Origin: Lachnospiraceae bacterium
Lineage (GTDB): Bacteria; Bacillota; Clostridia; Lachnospirales; Lachnospiraceae
Reading direction: 5' to 3'
Assembly (NCBI GenBank): GCA_017427685.1
Contig: JAFRSH010000052.1
Coordinates: 186,001-250,000, forward strand
DNA: 64,000 bases
Shown here one piece after another: positions 27,500-35,384 of this stretch. Numbering within the stretch: the first letter of the stretch is position 1; every line of letters starts with the position of its first letter. The translations under genes and the position numbers were made by a program. The notes beneath the pieces were generated by a model. The model made no database searches. It worked only from the letters and a program-made list of their open reading frames with translations, and had not been told where the DNA came from.

Positions 27500-28411
27500 A
27501 TGAGTATTACCAAAAAGAACAAATCCAAGATGTCGCTTGCCGGTAGACGCGCGATATTTGGATATCTTTTCATACTTCCTTTTGTCCTCGGTTTTTTGCT
27601 TTTCATGGTAAAGCCTCTGATACAGTCCTTTATCATGTCGATCAGTGAGGTCAGTGTCGGTGCCAACGGATTTGAAATGACCTACACCGGCATTGATAAC
27701 TATAACAGAGCACTTACCATTGACCCTAACTACACAAGGATGCTCTTTGATGAGATCGGAAAGATGGTTCTTAATTCAGTAGCGACCATTATCTTCAGCT
27801 TCTTCATCGCGCTCCTGATCAACCAGAAGTTTAAGGGCAGAGCAATTGTCAGAGCGATATTCTTCCTGCCGGTTATCTTCTCGTCAGGCGTTATCGTAGG
27901 ACTTGAGTACAACAACACGCTTCTTGCGGGAATGCAACAGATGATAGAAGAGTCGTCTACTTCGGGTATAGCCGATACGCTCGAAGCGATGCTCGCGAAT
28001 GCCGATATCGGTGAGGGATTGCTCGATACCGTAATAACCCTGGTAAACTCGGTTTATGATATTGCCATTGCATCAGGTATCCAGATCATCATCTTCCTGT
28101 CGGCTCTTCAGACGATTCCGAGAAGTATGTACGAAGCTGCCGATATTGAGGGCTGTACAAAGTGGGAGAGTCTTTGGAAGATCACTTTCCCCATGATCAG
28201 CTCAATGTTCCTTGTTAACTGGATCTATACCATCATTGACTTCTTTATGAAGTCCGACAACCAGATAATCCAACAGGTTCAGAACGAGATGGTCAGAAAC
28301 CTCGATTTCGGATACAGTTCCGCTCTGGCGTGGATATACTTTGGAATTGTTATAGTCTGGATAGGTATATCTTCGTTTATTATCTCGAAGGTGGTGTACT
28401 ATTATGAGTAA
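27500..28411 (+). CDS. Carbohydrate ABC transporter permease, MalF type (second pair)
   Basis: The 303-residue protein starts at ATG 27500 with GAGAGG about 9 bases upstream; a GTG at 27491 sits inside that site. About six membrane segments are present, and a long segment with low hydrophobicity (about 145-185) separates segments 3 and 4. The EAA loop is YEAADIEGCTKWESLWKITFP. Its 3' end overlaps the next permease gene by 8 bases. Confidence 0.92.
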   Translation: MSITKKNKSKMSLAGRRAIFGYLFILPFVLGFLLFMVKPLIQSFIMSISEVSVGANGFEMTYTGIDNYNRALTIDPNYTRMLFDEIGKMVLNSVATIIFSFFIALLINQKFKGRAIVRAIFFLPVIFSSGVIVGLEYNNTLLAGMQQMIEESSTSGIADTLEAMLANADIGEGLLDTVITLVNSVYDIAIASGIQIIIFLSALQTIPRSMYEAADIEGCTKWESLWKITFPMISSMFLVNWIYTIIDFFMKSDNQIIQQVQNEMVRNLDFGYSSALAWIYFGIVIVWIGISSFIISKVVYYYE

Positions 28412-29408
28412 AGCAAAGGCTGTGGAAGGGCGCAGATCCTTCAGTGAGAGAAACAGGCTCAGTGGCGGTTATCTTTTAAAGAAGACCGCCGGTTCCGTCG
28501 TGCTTAAGATCTTAAGGTTTGTCCTTATCTTTGGACTTTGCTTTATGATCATTGAGCCGATCATCAACAAGTTCTGTATCAGTATCATGACTGAGAAGGA
28601 TATTTACGATACGACCATCAACATCCTTCCCAGACATCTGACTACGAGCAATTATGCCATTGCGTCCGAGCTCATGAGCTTCTGGGAGGCTCTCGGAAAT
28701 TCATTGTGGATCTCCATCGCCGTTTCGCTTGTTCAGATTGCGGCATGTACGCTGACCGGTTACGGATTTGCAAGGTTTAATTTCCCTTTGAAGAGATTAT
28801 GGTTTGCGTGCGTGATCCTTATCATCATCATTCCGCCCCAGACGATTTCCTCGTCCCTTTACCTTCACTTCAGATTCTTTGATATATTCGGAATCTTTCA
28901 GGCTGTTACGGGAGAGCCGATCAACCTTCGTGGTTCGGTACTTCCTTACTTCCTTATGTCTGCCGGGTGTATGGGACTTAAGAACGGACTTTATATCTTC
29001 CTCGTCAGACAGTATTTCAGAGGAATCCCCAAGGATGTCGAGGAAGCAGCTTATGTTGACGGTTGCGGTACCTTAAAGACATTCTTTAGGATCATGCTTC
29101 CCGATGCAAAGCCGATCATTACATCATGTTTCCTTTTCTCGTTTGTATGGCAGTGGACAGACAGTTTTTACTCGAGCCTTTTTATCGGAGGAAAGAAGCT
29201 GCTTTCAACGGGACTTGCTTCTCTGGCTGACAATTACAGTAACTACATTTCGGTTGTATTCCAAAGATCCGGTACGCTTTCGGAAGGTGCACTGCAACAG
29301 ATGAACGCTACAGGTGTTCTGATGGTTGTTACTCCGATCATTCTTCTTTATCTGATCGCCCAGAAAGGCTTCGTTGAGTCGCTTTCGTCTACCGGTATCA
29401 AGATGTAG
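28404..29408 (+). CDS. Carbohydrate ABC transporter permease, MalG type (second pair)
   Basis: The 334-residue protein has about six membrane segments and the EAA loop EEAAYVDGCGTLKTFFRIMLP. The N-terminal cytoplasmic tail (about 35 residues) is basic and longer than in most MalG-type proteins. The start overlaps the end of the partner permease. A separate promoter directly after it (29414) drives the lipoprotein gene. Confidence 0.92.
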   Translation: MSKAKAVEGRRSFSERNRLSGGYLLKKTAGSVVLKILRFVLIFGLCFMIIEPIINKFCISIMTEKDIYDTTINILPRHLTTSNYAIASELMSFWEALGNSLWISIAVSLVQIAACTLTGYGFARFNFPLKRLWFACVILIIIIPPQTISSSLYLHFRFFDIFGIFQAVTGEPINLRGSVLPYFLMSAGCMGLKNGLYIFLVRQYFRGIPKDVEEAAYVDGCGTLKTFFRIMLPDAKPIITSCFLFSFVWQWTDSFYSSLFIGGKKLLSTGLASLADNYSNYISVVFQRSGTLSEGALQQMNATGVLMVVTPIILLYLIAQKGFVESLSSTGIKM

Positions 29409-29413
29409 TCGGC

Positions 29414-29442
29414 TTGACTGGGCTGATGTAAATATTTATAAT
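29414..29442 (+). promoter_or_regulatory. Strong sigmaA-type promoter of the lipoprotein gene
   Basis: TTGACT (29414-29419), 17-base spacer, TATAAT (29437-29442). A leader hairpin (GCCTGC/GCAGGC, 29477-29493) lies between it and the start at 29541. Confidence 0.8.
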
Positions 29443-29540
29443 GAAAATTGGTGCCGAAAGCATACGGTACTGATTTGCCTGCTCCCCGCAGGCATAATAA
29501 ATCAATGCACCTATAATGGGTGAGAAAGAGAGAGGGTTTT

Positions 29541-31055
29541 ATGAAAAAAATGAGTAAGTTTGTTGCGCTTCTCATGATCTTTGCTCTTGTTCTTTCATGT
29601 GCTGCTTGTTCATCGAGCGACAACAAGAAGGACGAGCCCGCAAAGACAGAGACAACTGACAACAAGGACAACGCTACGCCTGCTACGGATGACAAGGCTG
29701 ACAACAGCAGCTCCGATAACAAGGCTGACAACAGCGGTGCTGACACATCCGATGCTGATGACGAGGATTACGAGGAAGACGAAGAAGACGATGAATTCCC
29801 CGATGTTATCCTTGGACCTGACGGCAAGCCCGTAGACCTTGGCGGAATCGAAGTTAAGATTGTTGCTTGGTATGCAAATCCCGATCCCGATGATTCAACC
29901 GCATACGGTGAGGCTACAAAGAATTATCGTGAATGGTTCCAGAAGACATATAACTGTACAGTTAAAGAGGAGTCGATCGGTTCATGGAATGATTATCCTT
30001 CGCTCCTTACAAACTTCTGTACAACAGGCGGCGACGAGAACTATGTATTCCTCGTTGACGAGAGAAGTATCACAGGTTACAGATCCGGCCTTTACAAGGA
30101 TCTTACCCAGATCGATTGCTTAGATTTCACAGAAGAGAAGTGGAACAGGGGTGCATTCGACGTAATGAAGGTCGGAGATGCTATGTACGGCATGAGACCC
30201 ATCAGAACAGAACCCCGTGGAGGCGTATTCTTTAACAAGAGACTCCTTCAGGAAGCAGGTATCGATCCTGAGTCACTTTATGACATGCAGGCAGCAGGTA
30301 CATGGGATTGGAACGCTTTTGAGGAGCTTTGCCAGAAGCTTACCCGTGACCTTAACGGCGATGATATCCCCGATGTATATGCTATGTCATCAACAAACTA
30401 CGACTTTATGAAGCCCGCACTCGCATCGAACGATGCATATATCATCAAGCGTGACGCTTCCGGCAATTTCTACAACGCTACAGGCGAAGATTGCTTCATC
30501 CAGGCTTGGGACTGGGCTAAGGATATGCGTTCGAAGTATGAGATGCCCGCACCCGAGGATGCAACATACGATTATCCCTATACAGCATTCCTTAATGCAG
30601 ACGTAGCACTTCAGGTAGCAGAAGAGTACAGAGTTACAGACAATGCTCCTCTTGCAGATGATTTCGGATTCGTTGTATTCCCGAAGGCACCCGGCCAGGC
30701 AGATTATAACACATATTCATACGATAACTACTTCATTATCCCTGCTATTTATGATGATGACAGAGCTTGGAAGATCGCTTTCGCTTACAACCTTTACACC
30801 AATCCTACACCCGGTTATGAGGATTCGGATGACTGGAAGACCAACTACTATACACAGTTCAGAGATACACGTTCTGTAGATGAGACACTTGTGATCCTTA
30901 CAAAAAATCCCAAGCCTCAGCTCTTCCCTCTTGTTGATAACGTTAACCGCAGCAACTCCTACTTCTGGAACATTGATTACAAGACAGGTCAGGAGCAGTA
31001 CGAAGAGCAGAAGGACGAGATCGATTACTATGTTGGCGTTGCTAACAGCTATTGA
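29541..31055 (+). CDS. Carbohydrate ABC transporter solute-binding lipoprotein
   Basis: The 504-residue protein starts at ATG 29541 (GAGAGAGG site); a GTG at 29520 is upstream of it. A signal peptide ends in LSCAAC, so the protein is probably lipid-anchored at that Cys. A long Asp/Glu/Asn/Lys-rich linker (about 25-85) precedes a family-1 binding protein domain (TAYGEATKNYREWFQKTYNC, then AGTWDWNAFEELCQKL). It has its own promoter, as usual for the highly expressed binding protein, and follows the second permease pair by 132 bp. Confidence 0.9.
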   Translation: MKKMSKFVALLMIFALVLSCAACSSSDNKKDEPAKTETTDNKDNATPATDDKADNSSSDNKADNSGADTSDADDEDYEEDEEDDEFPDVILGPDGKPVDLGGIEVKIVAWYANPDPDDSTAYGEATKNYREWFQKTYNCTVKEESIGSWNDYPSLLTNFCTTGGDENYVFLVDERSITGYRSGLYKDLTQIDCLDFTEEKWNRGAFDVMKVGDAMYGMRPIRTEPRGGVFFNKRLLQEAGIDPESLYDMQAAGTWDWNAFEELCQKLTRDLNGDDIPDVYAMSSTNYDFMKPALASNDAYIIKRDASGNFYNATGEDCFIQAWDWAKDMRSKYEMPAPEDATYDYPYTAFLNADVALQVAEEYRVTDNAPLADDFGFVVFPKAPGQADYNTYSYDNYFIIPAIYDDDRAWKIAFAYNLYTNPTPGYEDSDDWKTNYYTQFRDTRSVDETLVILTKNPKPQLFPLVDNVNRSNSYFWNIDYKTGQEQYEEQKDEIDYYVGVANSY

Positions 31056-31093
31056 TCATCCCTATAGGTTGTTTATCATACTTTGAATGTCAG

Positions 31094-31125
31094 GAGCCGC
31101 CCGGATTATCCGGACGGCTCTTTAA
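31094..31125 (+). terminator. Terminator after the lipoprotein gene
   Basis: GAGCCGCCCGGA pairs with TCCGGACGGCTC around a 3-base loop (one C-A mismatch), followed by TTTAAA. Confidence 0.75.
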
Positions 31126-31182
31126 ATGGCCGACAATTTGACGGATTCTTCGAAAATGTTTGATTTTAGCGGTTTTTCGGTA

Positions 31183-31210
31183 TTGACTTTTATGAGCGTA
31201 GTGTTATCAT
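31183..31210 (+). promoter_or_regulatory. sigmaA-type promoter of ilvE
   Basis: TTGACT (31183-31188), 16-base spacer, TATCAT (31205-31210), 40 bases before the ATG. Confidence 0.65.
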
Positions 31211-31250
31211 TACAAGATATTAAGAAAAAAGTAAGAAGGGAAGGATGTTT

Positions 31251-32276
31251 ATGCAGAAGAAAGACATTGATTGGGGTAGCTTAGGATTTGGCTACATTCA
31301 GACAGACAAGAGATACGTTTCCGATTTCAAGGACGGCAAGTGGGATGAGGGACGTCTTACAGAGGATGCGAACGTTGTCCTTAACGAGTGTGCAGGCGTT
31401 TTCCAGTACGCTCAGACCGTATTCGAAGGCCTTAAGGCTTATACAACAGAGGATGGCAGGATCGTTACTTTCCGTCCCGACCTCAACGCTGAGCGTCTTG
31501 AGCAGTCGGCTAAGAGACTTGAGATCCCCGCTTTCCCCAGAGACAGATTTATCGATGCAGTAAAGCAGGTTGTTGCAGCTAACGCAGCTTATGTACCTCC
31601 TTTCGGTTCGGGTGCTACGCTTTACCTTCGTCCTTACATGATGGGTACTAACCCCGTAATCGGTGTTAAGCCCGCTACAGAGTACCAGTTCAGACTCTTC
31701 GCAACACCCGTTGGACCTTACTTCAAGGGTGGCGTTAAGCCCCTTACCCTTAAAGTCAGCGATTACGATCGTGCGGCACCTCACGGAACAGGTAACATCA
31801 AGGCTGGCCTTAACTACGCAATGAGCCTTCATGCTATCGTTACAGCTCATGAAGAGGGCTTTGATGAGAACATGTACCTTGATGCCAAGACAAGAACTAA
31901 CGTTGAAGAGACAGGCGGTGCAAACTTCCTCTTCGTTACAAAGGATAACAAGGTTGTTACTCCCAAGAGTGACAGTATCCTTCCTTCGATCACCAGACGT
32001 TCACTTGTTCAGGTTGCCAAGGAGTACCTTGGACTTGAAGCTGAAGAGAGAGTTATTCCTTTCGAGGAAGTTAAGGATATGGCAGAGTGCGGTCTTTGCG
32101 GTACAGCAGCCGTTATCTCACCTGTCGGCAAGATCGTTGATCACGGCAAGGAGATCTGCTTCCCCAGCGGTATGAAGGATATGGGACCCATCACCAAGAA
32201 GCTCTACGAGACACTTACAGGTATCCAGATGGGCAAGATCAAGGCTCCTGAGGGATGGATCTACGAGATCATGTGA
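31251..32276 (+). CDS. ilvE: Branched-chain amino acid aminotransferase
   Basis: The 341-residue class IV PLP enzyme transfers amino groups between glutamate and branched-chain 2-oxo acids. It has the FGYIQTDKRYV opening, the VFEGLKAY and RPDLNAERL signatures, the PLP lysine in NIKAGLNYA, and ETGGANFLFV and GLCGTAAVISPV in the C-terminal part, as in type I/II IlvE. ATG 31251 lies 6 bases after AAGGGAAGG; ATG 31245 is too close to it. It is a single-gene unit with a bidirectional terminator after it. Confidence 0.95.
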   Translation: MQKKDIDWGSLGFGYIQTDKRYVSDFKDGKWDEGRLTEDANVVLNECAGVFQYAQTVFEGLKAYTTEDGRIVTFRPDLNAERLEQSAKRLEIPAFPRDRFIDAVKQVVAANAAYVPPFGSGATLYLRPYMMGTNPVIGVKPATEYQFRLFATPVGPYFKGGVKPLTLKVSDYDRAAPHGTGNIKAGLNYAMSLHAIVTAHEEGFDENMYLDAKTRTNVEETGGANFLFVTKDNKVVTPKSDSILPSITRRSLVQVAKEYLGLEAEERVIPFEEVKDMAECGLCGTAAVISPVGKIVDHGKEICFPSGMKDMGPITKKLYETLTGIQMGKIKAPEGWIYEIM

Positions 32277-32316
32277 TCCTCGCGCGGAAAGCAATAATTG
32301 GATATAAGATCATTAC

Positions 32317-32346
32317 AAAAGGCTTTCGGAAATCCGAAAGCCTTTT
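32317..32346. terminator. Bidirectional terminator between ilvE and the small membrane protein
   Basis: AAAAGGCTTTCGGA (32317-32330) pairs perfectly with TCCGAAAGCCTTTT (32333-32346), giving a T-run on both strands between two convergent genes. Confidence 0.9.
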
Positions 32347-32387
32347 GAGATTTGAGATTAAATGAATGATCAAACTGATCGATTAAA

Positions 32388-32708
32388 TCACTCTGCAGTG
32401 GCGGTAGCTTCAACGACCTGCTCACCTTCCGGTGTTTCTTCAGCAACGTCTTCCTTGGGCTCGATGTAATCGGTGATGTTGACACCGTCGTATCCGAGAG
32501 CGGAAGCGAGAGCAACTTCGTCAAACTTGCTGTCTTCCATGTTCACATCGTACTGAGGTCTTGTTGAGAAGTAGATAAGGAATCCGAATCCAACAACAAC
32601 AGCTACAGCGATAACAGCGTAAAGAGCTCTGAGAAGCTTCTTTCTCTTGAGAGCCTGCTTACGGCCTGCTTTCTCTTTTTTATAATTGTCTACTTTTGAC
32701 TGACTCAT
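32388..32708 (-). CDS. Small single-pass membrane protein
   Basis: The 106-residue protein starts at ATG 32708 (AAGGGG 7 bases upstream), which also fits the promoter at 32745-32773; longer readings cross it. About 28 very basic residues precede one membrane segment (about 29-50), followed by an acidic C-terminal part of about 55 residues. The family is not recognised. By the positive-inside rule the C-terminus is probably outside. Confidence 0.7.
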   Translation of the reverse strand: MSQSKVDNYKKEKAGRKQALKRKKLLRALYAVIAVAVVVGFGFLIYFSTRPQYDVNMEDSKFDEVALASALGYDGVNITDYIEPKEDVAEETPEGEQVVEATATAE

Positions 32709-32744
32709 ACTTTTACCCCTTGTTTTCATTTTTAAGTCTGCTAT

Positions 32745-32773
32745 ATTATAAACCAGCATGTTGAAAGTTTCAA
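32745..32773 (-). promoter_or_regulatory. sigmaA-type promoter of the small membrane protein gene
   Basis: On the minus strand: TTGAAA (32773-32768), 17-base spacer, TATAAT (32750-32745). Confidence 0.8.
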
Positions 32774-32844
32774 TAACACCGACAACTGTTTTTGACCGTA
32801 ATTTGTGATTTTTCTTTGAACAATAAAACCGAAAGGAAACCTGC

Positions 32845-34278
32845 ATGAGTAGATCAAATCATTTACAGAGAATGCTTGCTGTTCTTTTTATATTGGCACT
32901 TGTTGTTACGTGCTTGAGCGCCTGCGCCGGAAGTGAACCGGGACAAAACGGGAGCGTGACGGAAACAGATAAAAGCGATGACAAAATTCAAGAAGATAAT
33001 TCGGGGCTCATCCCGGATAATGATATAAGCCTTGCAGAAGAAAAGAATCCTCCCGAGGATACAACAGTGACCGATAACAGCCCGGTGACGAACGATCCGG
33101 TTTCAGAAGGAACCGCAGAGCCGGACAAGTCCGCACAGGACGATCTATCAGGAAGTGAGGAGGACAACGCTGTGAAAGAGGTTGTTCACATCGATGATGA
33201 TACGGAAGGTCTTGAGGGTGCTCTTGCATTTGTTCGTAAGCTGAGGCTCGGATGGAATCTCGGAAACACTATGGATGCGACCAACTCGGCGACATCGGGA
33301 AGCAATCTTGATCTTGAGACTGCCTGGAGTGGCGCAAAAACTACTCCCCGGATGATCAAGATGATCAAGGACGCGGGCTTCAAGTCGATCCGTGTGCCCG
33401 TGTCGTGGCATAACCATGTGGACAGTGAGTTCAACATCGACGCTGCCTGGATGGCACGTGTTAAAGAGATCGTTGATTACGTCATTGACGAGGACATGTA
33501 CTGCACGATCAACATTCACCACGATAACCAGAAGGGATATTTTTACCCTTCGTCGGATTATCTTGAGGAATCGATTAAATATGTGAAGCGCATCTGGGAA
33601 CAGGTCGGTGAGGAGTTTAAGGACTACGACGATCACCTGATCTTTGAGTCGCTCAACGAGCCCAGACTTGTCGGTACATCGGACGAATGGAACCTGTCGA
33701 ACAACGATGCATGCCGTGATGCGATACAGTGCATCAATGTACTCAATCAGACTTTTGTTGACACCATCCGTGCGCAGGGCGGGAACAATCCCGACAGGTA
33801 TCTGCTTGTGCCCGGCTACGCCGCTCAGTGGAACGCCGTTGTTCGCGATGATTTCGTGATCCCTACGGATACCGCTGACAACAAGATCCTTATTGAGGTA
33901 CATGCGTACAGCCCTTACAATTTCGCGCTCATGGCTCCGACAGACGGCGCGAGCAAAAGAGACTTCAGTGAATCCGAGAACAGCAGCACCTCGGATATCA
34001 GGATAATGGTACAGAGACTGGGACAGAAATTTATTGACAAGGGAATAGGAGTTGTTATCGACGAATTCGGTTCGAGAGACAAGGACGGTAACACCGAGGC
34101 GAGAGTGGCTCACGCCGCTTATTACGTCAAAAAAGCACGTGAATACGGTATCACATGCTTTTGGTGGGACAATAACTGTTTCTTCGGCAGTGGTGAACGA
34201 TTCGGAATCCTCAACAGGAAGAACGATACTTTCATGTATCCCGAGATCGCTCAGGCACTCGCGGACAACTGTAAGTAA
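32845..34278 (+). CDS. GH5 endoglucanase-type lipoprotein
   Basis: The 477-residue protein has a signal peptide with lipobox LSAC (about residue 27), a Ser/Asp/Glu-rich linker to about 125, and a GH5 catalytic domain: RLGWNLGNTMDA, FKSIRVPVSWHNHVD, INIHHDNQ, the acid/base Glu in FESLNEP (about 270) and the nucleophile Glu in VIDEFGS (about 405). It cuts beta-1,4-glucans or related polymers at the cell surface. It is the only glycosidase here with an export signal. It converges on the araC gene with a 3-bp gap. Confidence 0.92.
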   Translation: MSRSNHLQRMLAVLFILALVVTCLSACAGSEPGQNGSVTETDKSDDKIQEDNSGLIPDNDISLAEEKNPPEDTTVTDNSPVTNDPVSEGTAEPDKSAQDDLSGSEEDNAVKEVVHIDDDTEGLEGALAFVRKLRLGWNLGNTMDATNSATSGSNLDLETAWSGAKTTPRMIKMIKDAGFKSIRVPVSWHNHVDSEFNIDAAWMARVKEIVDYVIDEDMYCTINIHHDNQKGYFYPSSDYLEESIKYVKRIWEQVGEEFKDYDDHLIFESLNEPRLVGTSDEWNLSNNDACRDAIQCINVLNQTFVDTIRAQGGNNPDRYLLVPGYAAQWNAVVRDDFVIPTDTADNKILIEVHAYSPYNFALMAPTDGASKRDFSESENSSTSDIRIMVQRLGQKFIDKGIGVVIDEFGSRDKDGNTEARVAHAAYYVKKAREYGITCFWWDNNCFFGSGERFGILNRKNDTFMYPEIAQALADNCK

Positions 34279-34281
34279 GAC

Positions 34282-35181
34282 TCAGTCGTTCTCGTGGTTG
34301 TCCGAAAGATCGAGATCGTAACTTCTGATCAGCCCCTTGTACTCAGTGGGGCTGATCTTTTTAATAGATCTGAATGCGCGGTTGAAGGTCGAAAGACTCT
34401 TGTAGCCGCACGAAGTCGCAACTTCTGTAGTTGAGACGTTGGGGTAGATAAGGAGCTTTTCGGCGTGGCTGATACGCTTCTGGTTGAGGTAATCGGAGAA
34501 CGATATACCCGCGAACTGCTCAAAGCGCTTCGAAAACTCCGTGGGAGTAAGACCGATCATATCGGCAAGCTTCTTGACGGTGAGATCGGTGGAGAAGTTC
34601 CAGCTGATGTAGTTACTCAGAGCCAGGAACTTGTTGGCATATTCATGCTGCTTCTCAATCGGGAGATCGGGGAAGAAGGACTTGGTCTCAAGGTTGGCGC
34701 GGCCGATCGTCACGAAGAACTTGATGATCAGCGAGAAGAGGATGGGATCCTCGTAAGCCGTTTCCTGGAAGAACTCGTACTCGATATCCTTAAGGCAGCT
34801 CGTAAGGATGGCTGCTGTTTTGGGATCCTCGGCAGCTTTGATGTGTCTGTAGTGGTGGATCGACTCAAGGATCGAGTTCATGCCCTGAAGACTCGAGAAG
34901 AGCGAGTAATCAAAAAGCGTGATCTGACGCTCACCCTCGTCGGGAGCGTAGAGTGTATGAAGCTCTCCGGGAGCGATGATGAAAACATCACCGGGGTTGA
35001 CCCTGTGACGAACACCGTCGCAGAGAACATCGTAGTAATTAACGTAAGGCATGATGATCTCAACGGATGTATGCCAATGAGTGGCGTAATCTTCGTTCTG
35101 AACATTGTGATACACGCGGATCCACTTCATACGGGGAAGCGCAAGCGTGTTGTTATCCTGTACGACATACGGATTGTTCAT
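34282..35181 (-). CDS. AraC-family transcription regulator 1
   Basis: The 299-residue protein has an N-terminal cupin-type sensor (HWHTSVEIIMPYVNYY, VNPGDVFIIAPGELH) that may bind a sugar, and a C-terminal two-helix-turn-helix AraC domain (SFSDYLNQKRISHAEKLL, VSTTEVATSCGYKSLSTFNRAFR). ATG 35181 lies 6 bases after AAAGGAG; ATG 35184 is an alternative. It is closely similar in layout and motifs to regulator 2 at 47665. It is divergent from the esterase-GH3 genes with putative operators between them, and so probably controls them. Confidence 0.93.
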   Translation of the reverse strand: MNNPYVVQDNNTLALPRMKWIRVYHNVQNEDYATHWHTSVEIIMPYVNYYDVLCDGVRHRVNPGDVFIIAPGELHTLYAPDEGERQITLFDYSLFSSLQGMNSILESIHHYRHIKAAEDPKTAAILTSCLKDIEYEFFQETAYEDPILFSLIIKFFVTIGRANLETKSFFPDLPIEKQHEYANKFLALSNYISWNFSTDLTVKKLADMIGLTPTEFSKRFEQFAGISFSDYLNQKRISHAEKLLIYPNVSTTEVATSCGYKSLSTFNRAFRSIKKISPTEYKGLIRSYDLDLSDNHEND

Positions 35182-35203
35182 CATGGACTCCTTTAACGTT
35201 AGT

Positions 35204-35243
35204 ATTGATATTTAATGATTTTATCATAAACATTGATATCTAA
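35204..35243. repeat. Direct repeat upstream of araC 1
   Basis: ATTGATATTTAA (35204-35215) and ATTGATATCTAA (35232-35243) are repeated with a 28-bp period about 25 bp upstream of araC. Spaced direct repeats like this can be AraC sites, possibly for autoregulation. Confidence 0.4.
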
Positions 35244-35321
35244 CAAATCAAAAAAAGCGAAAAAGCTTATGTGATAAAGCATTAATCAACCACATGATAA
35301 TAAAAAGTGATTAGTGCCGTA

Positions 35322-35338
35322 TTGTCAAAAATTGCTAT
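35322..35338 (-). promoter_or_regulatory. Putative regulon operator, copy 2
   Basis: The minus strand reads ATAGCAATTTTTGACAA, 15 of 17 matching copy 1. On the plus strand the motif overlaps an extended -10, TGCTATAAT (35333-35341), which has no recognisable -35. That fits an activator-dependent promoter for the esterase-GH3 genes. Confidence 0.55.
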
Positions 35339-35384
35339 AATCATAACAGATGACAGATATTTATCATTTTGGAGGAGATATTTT

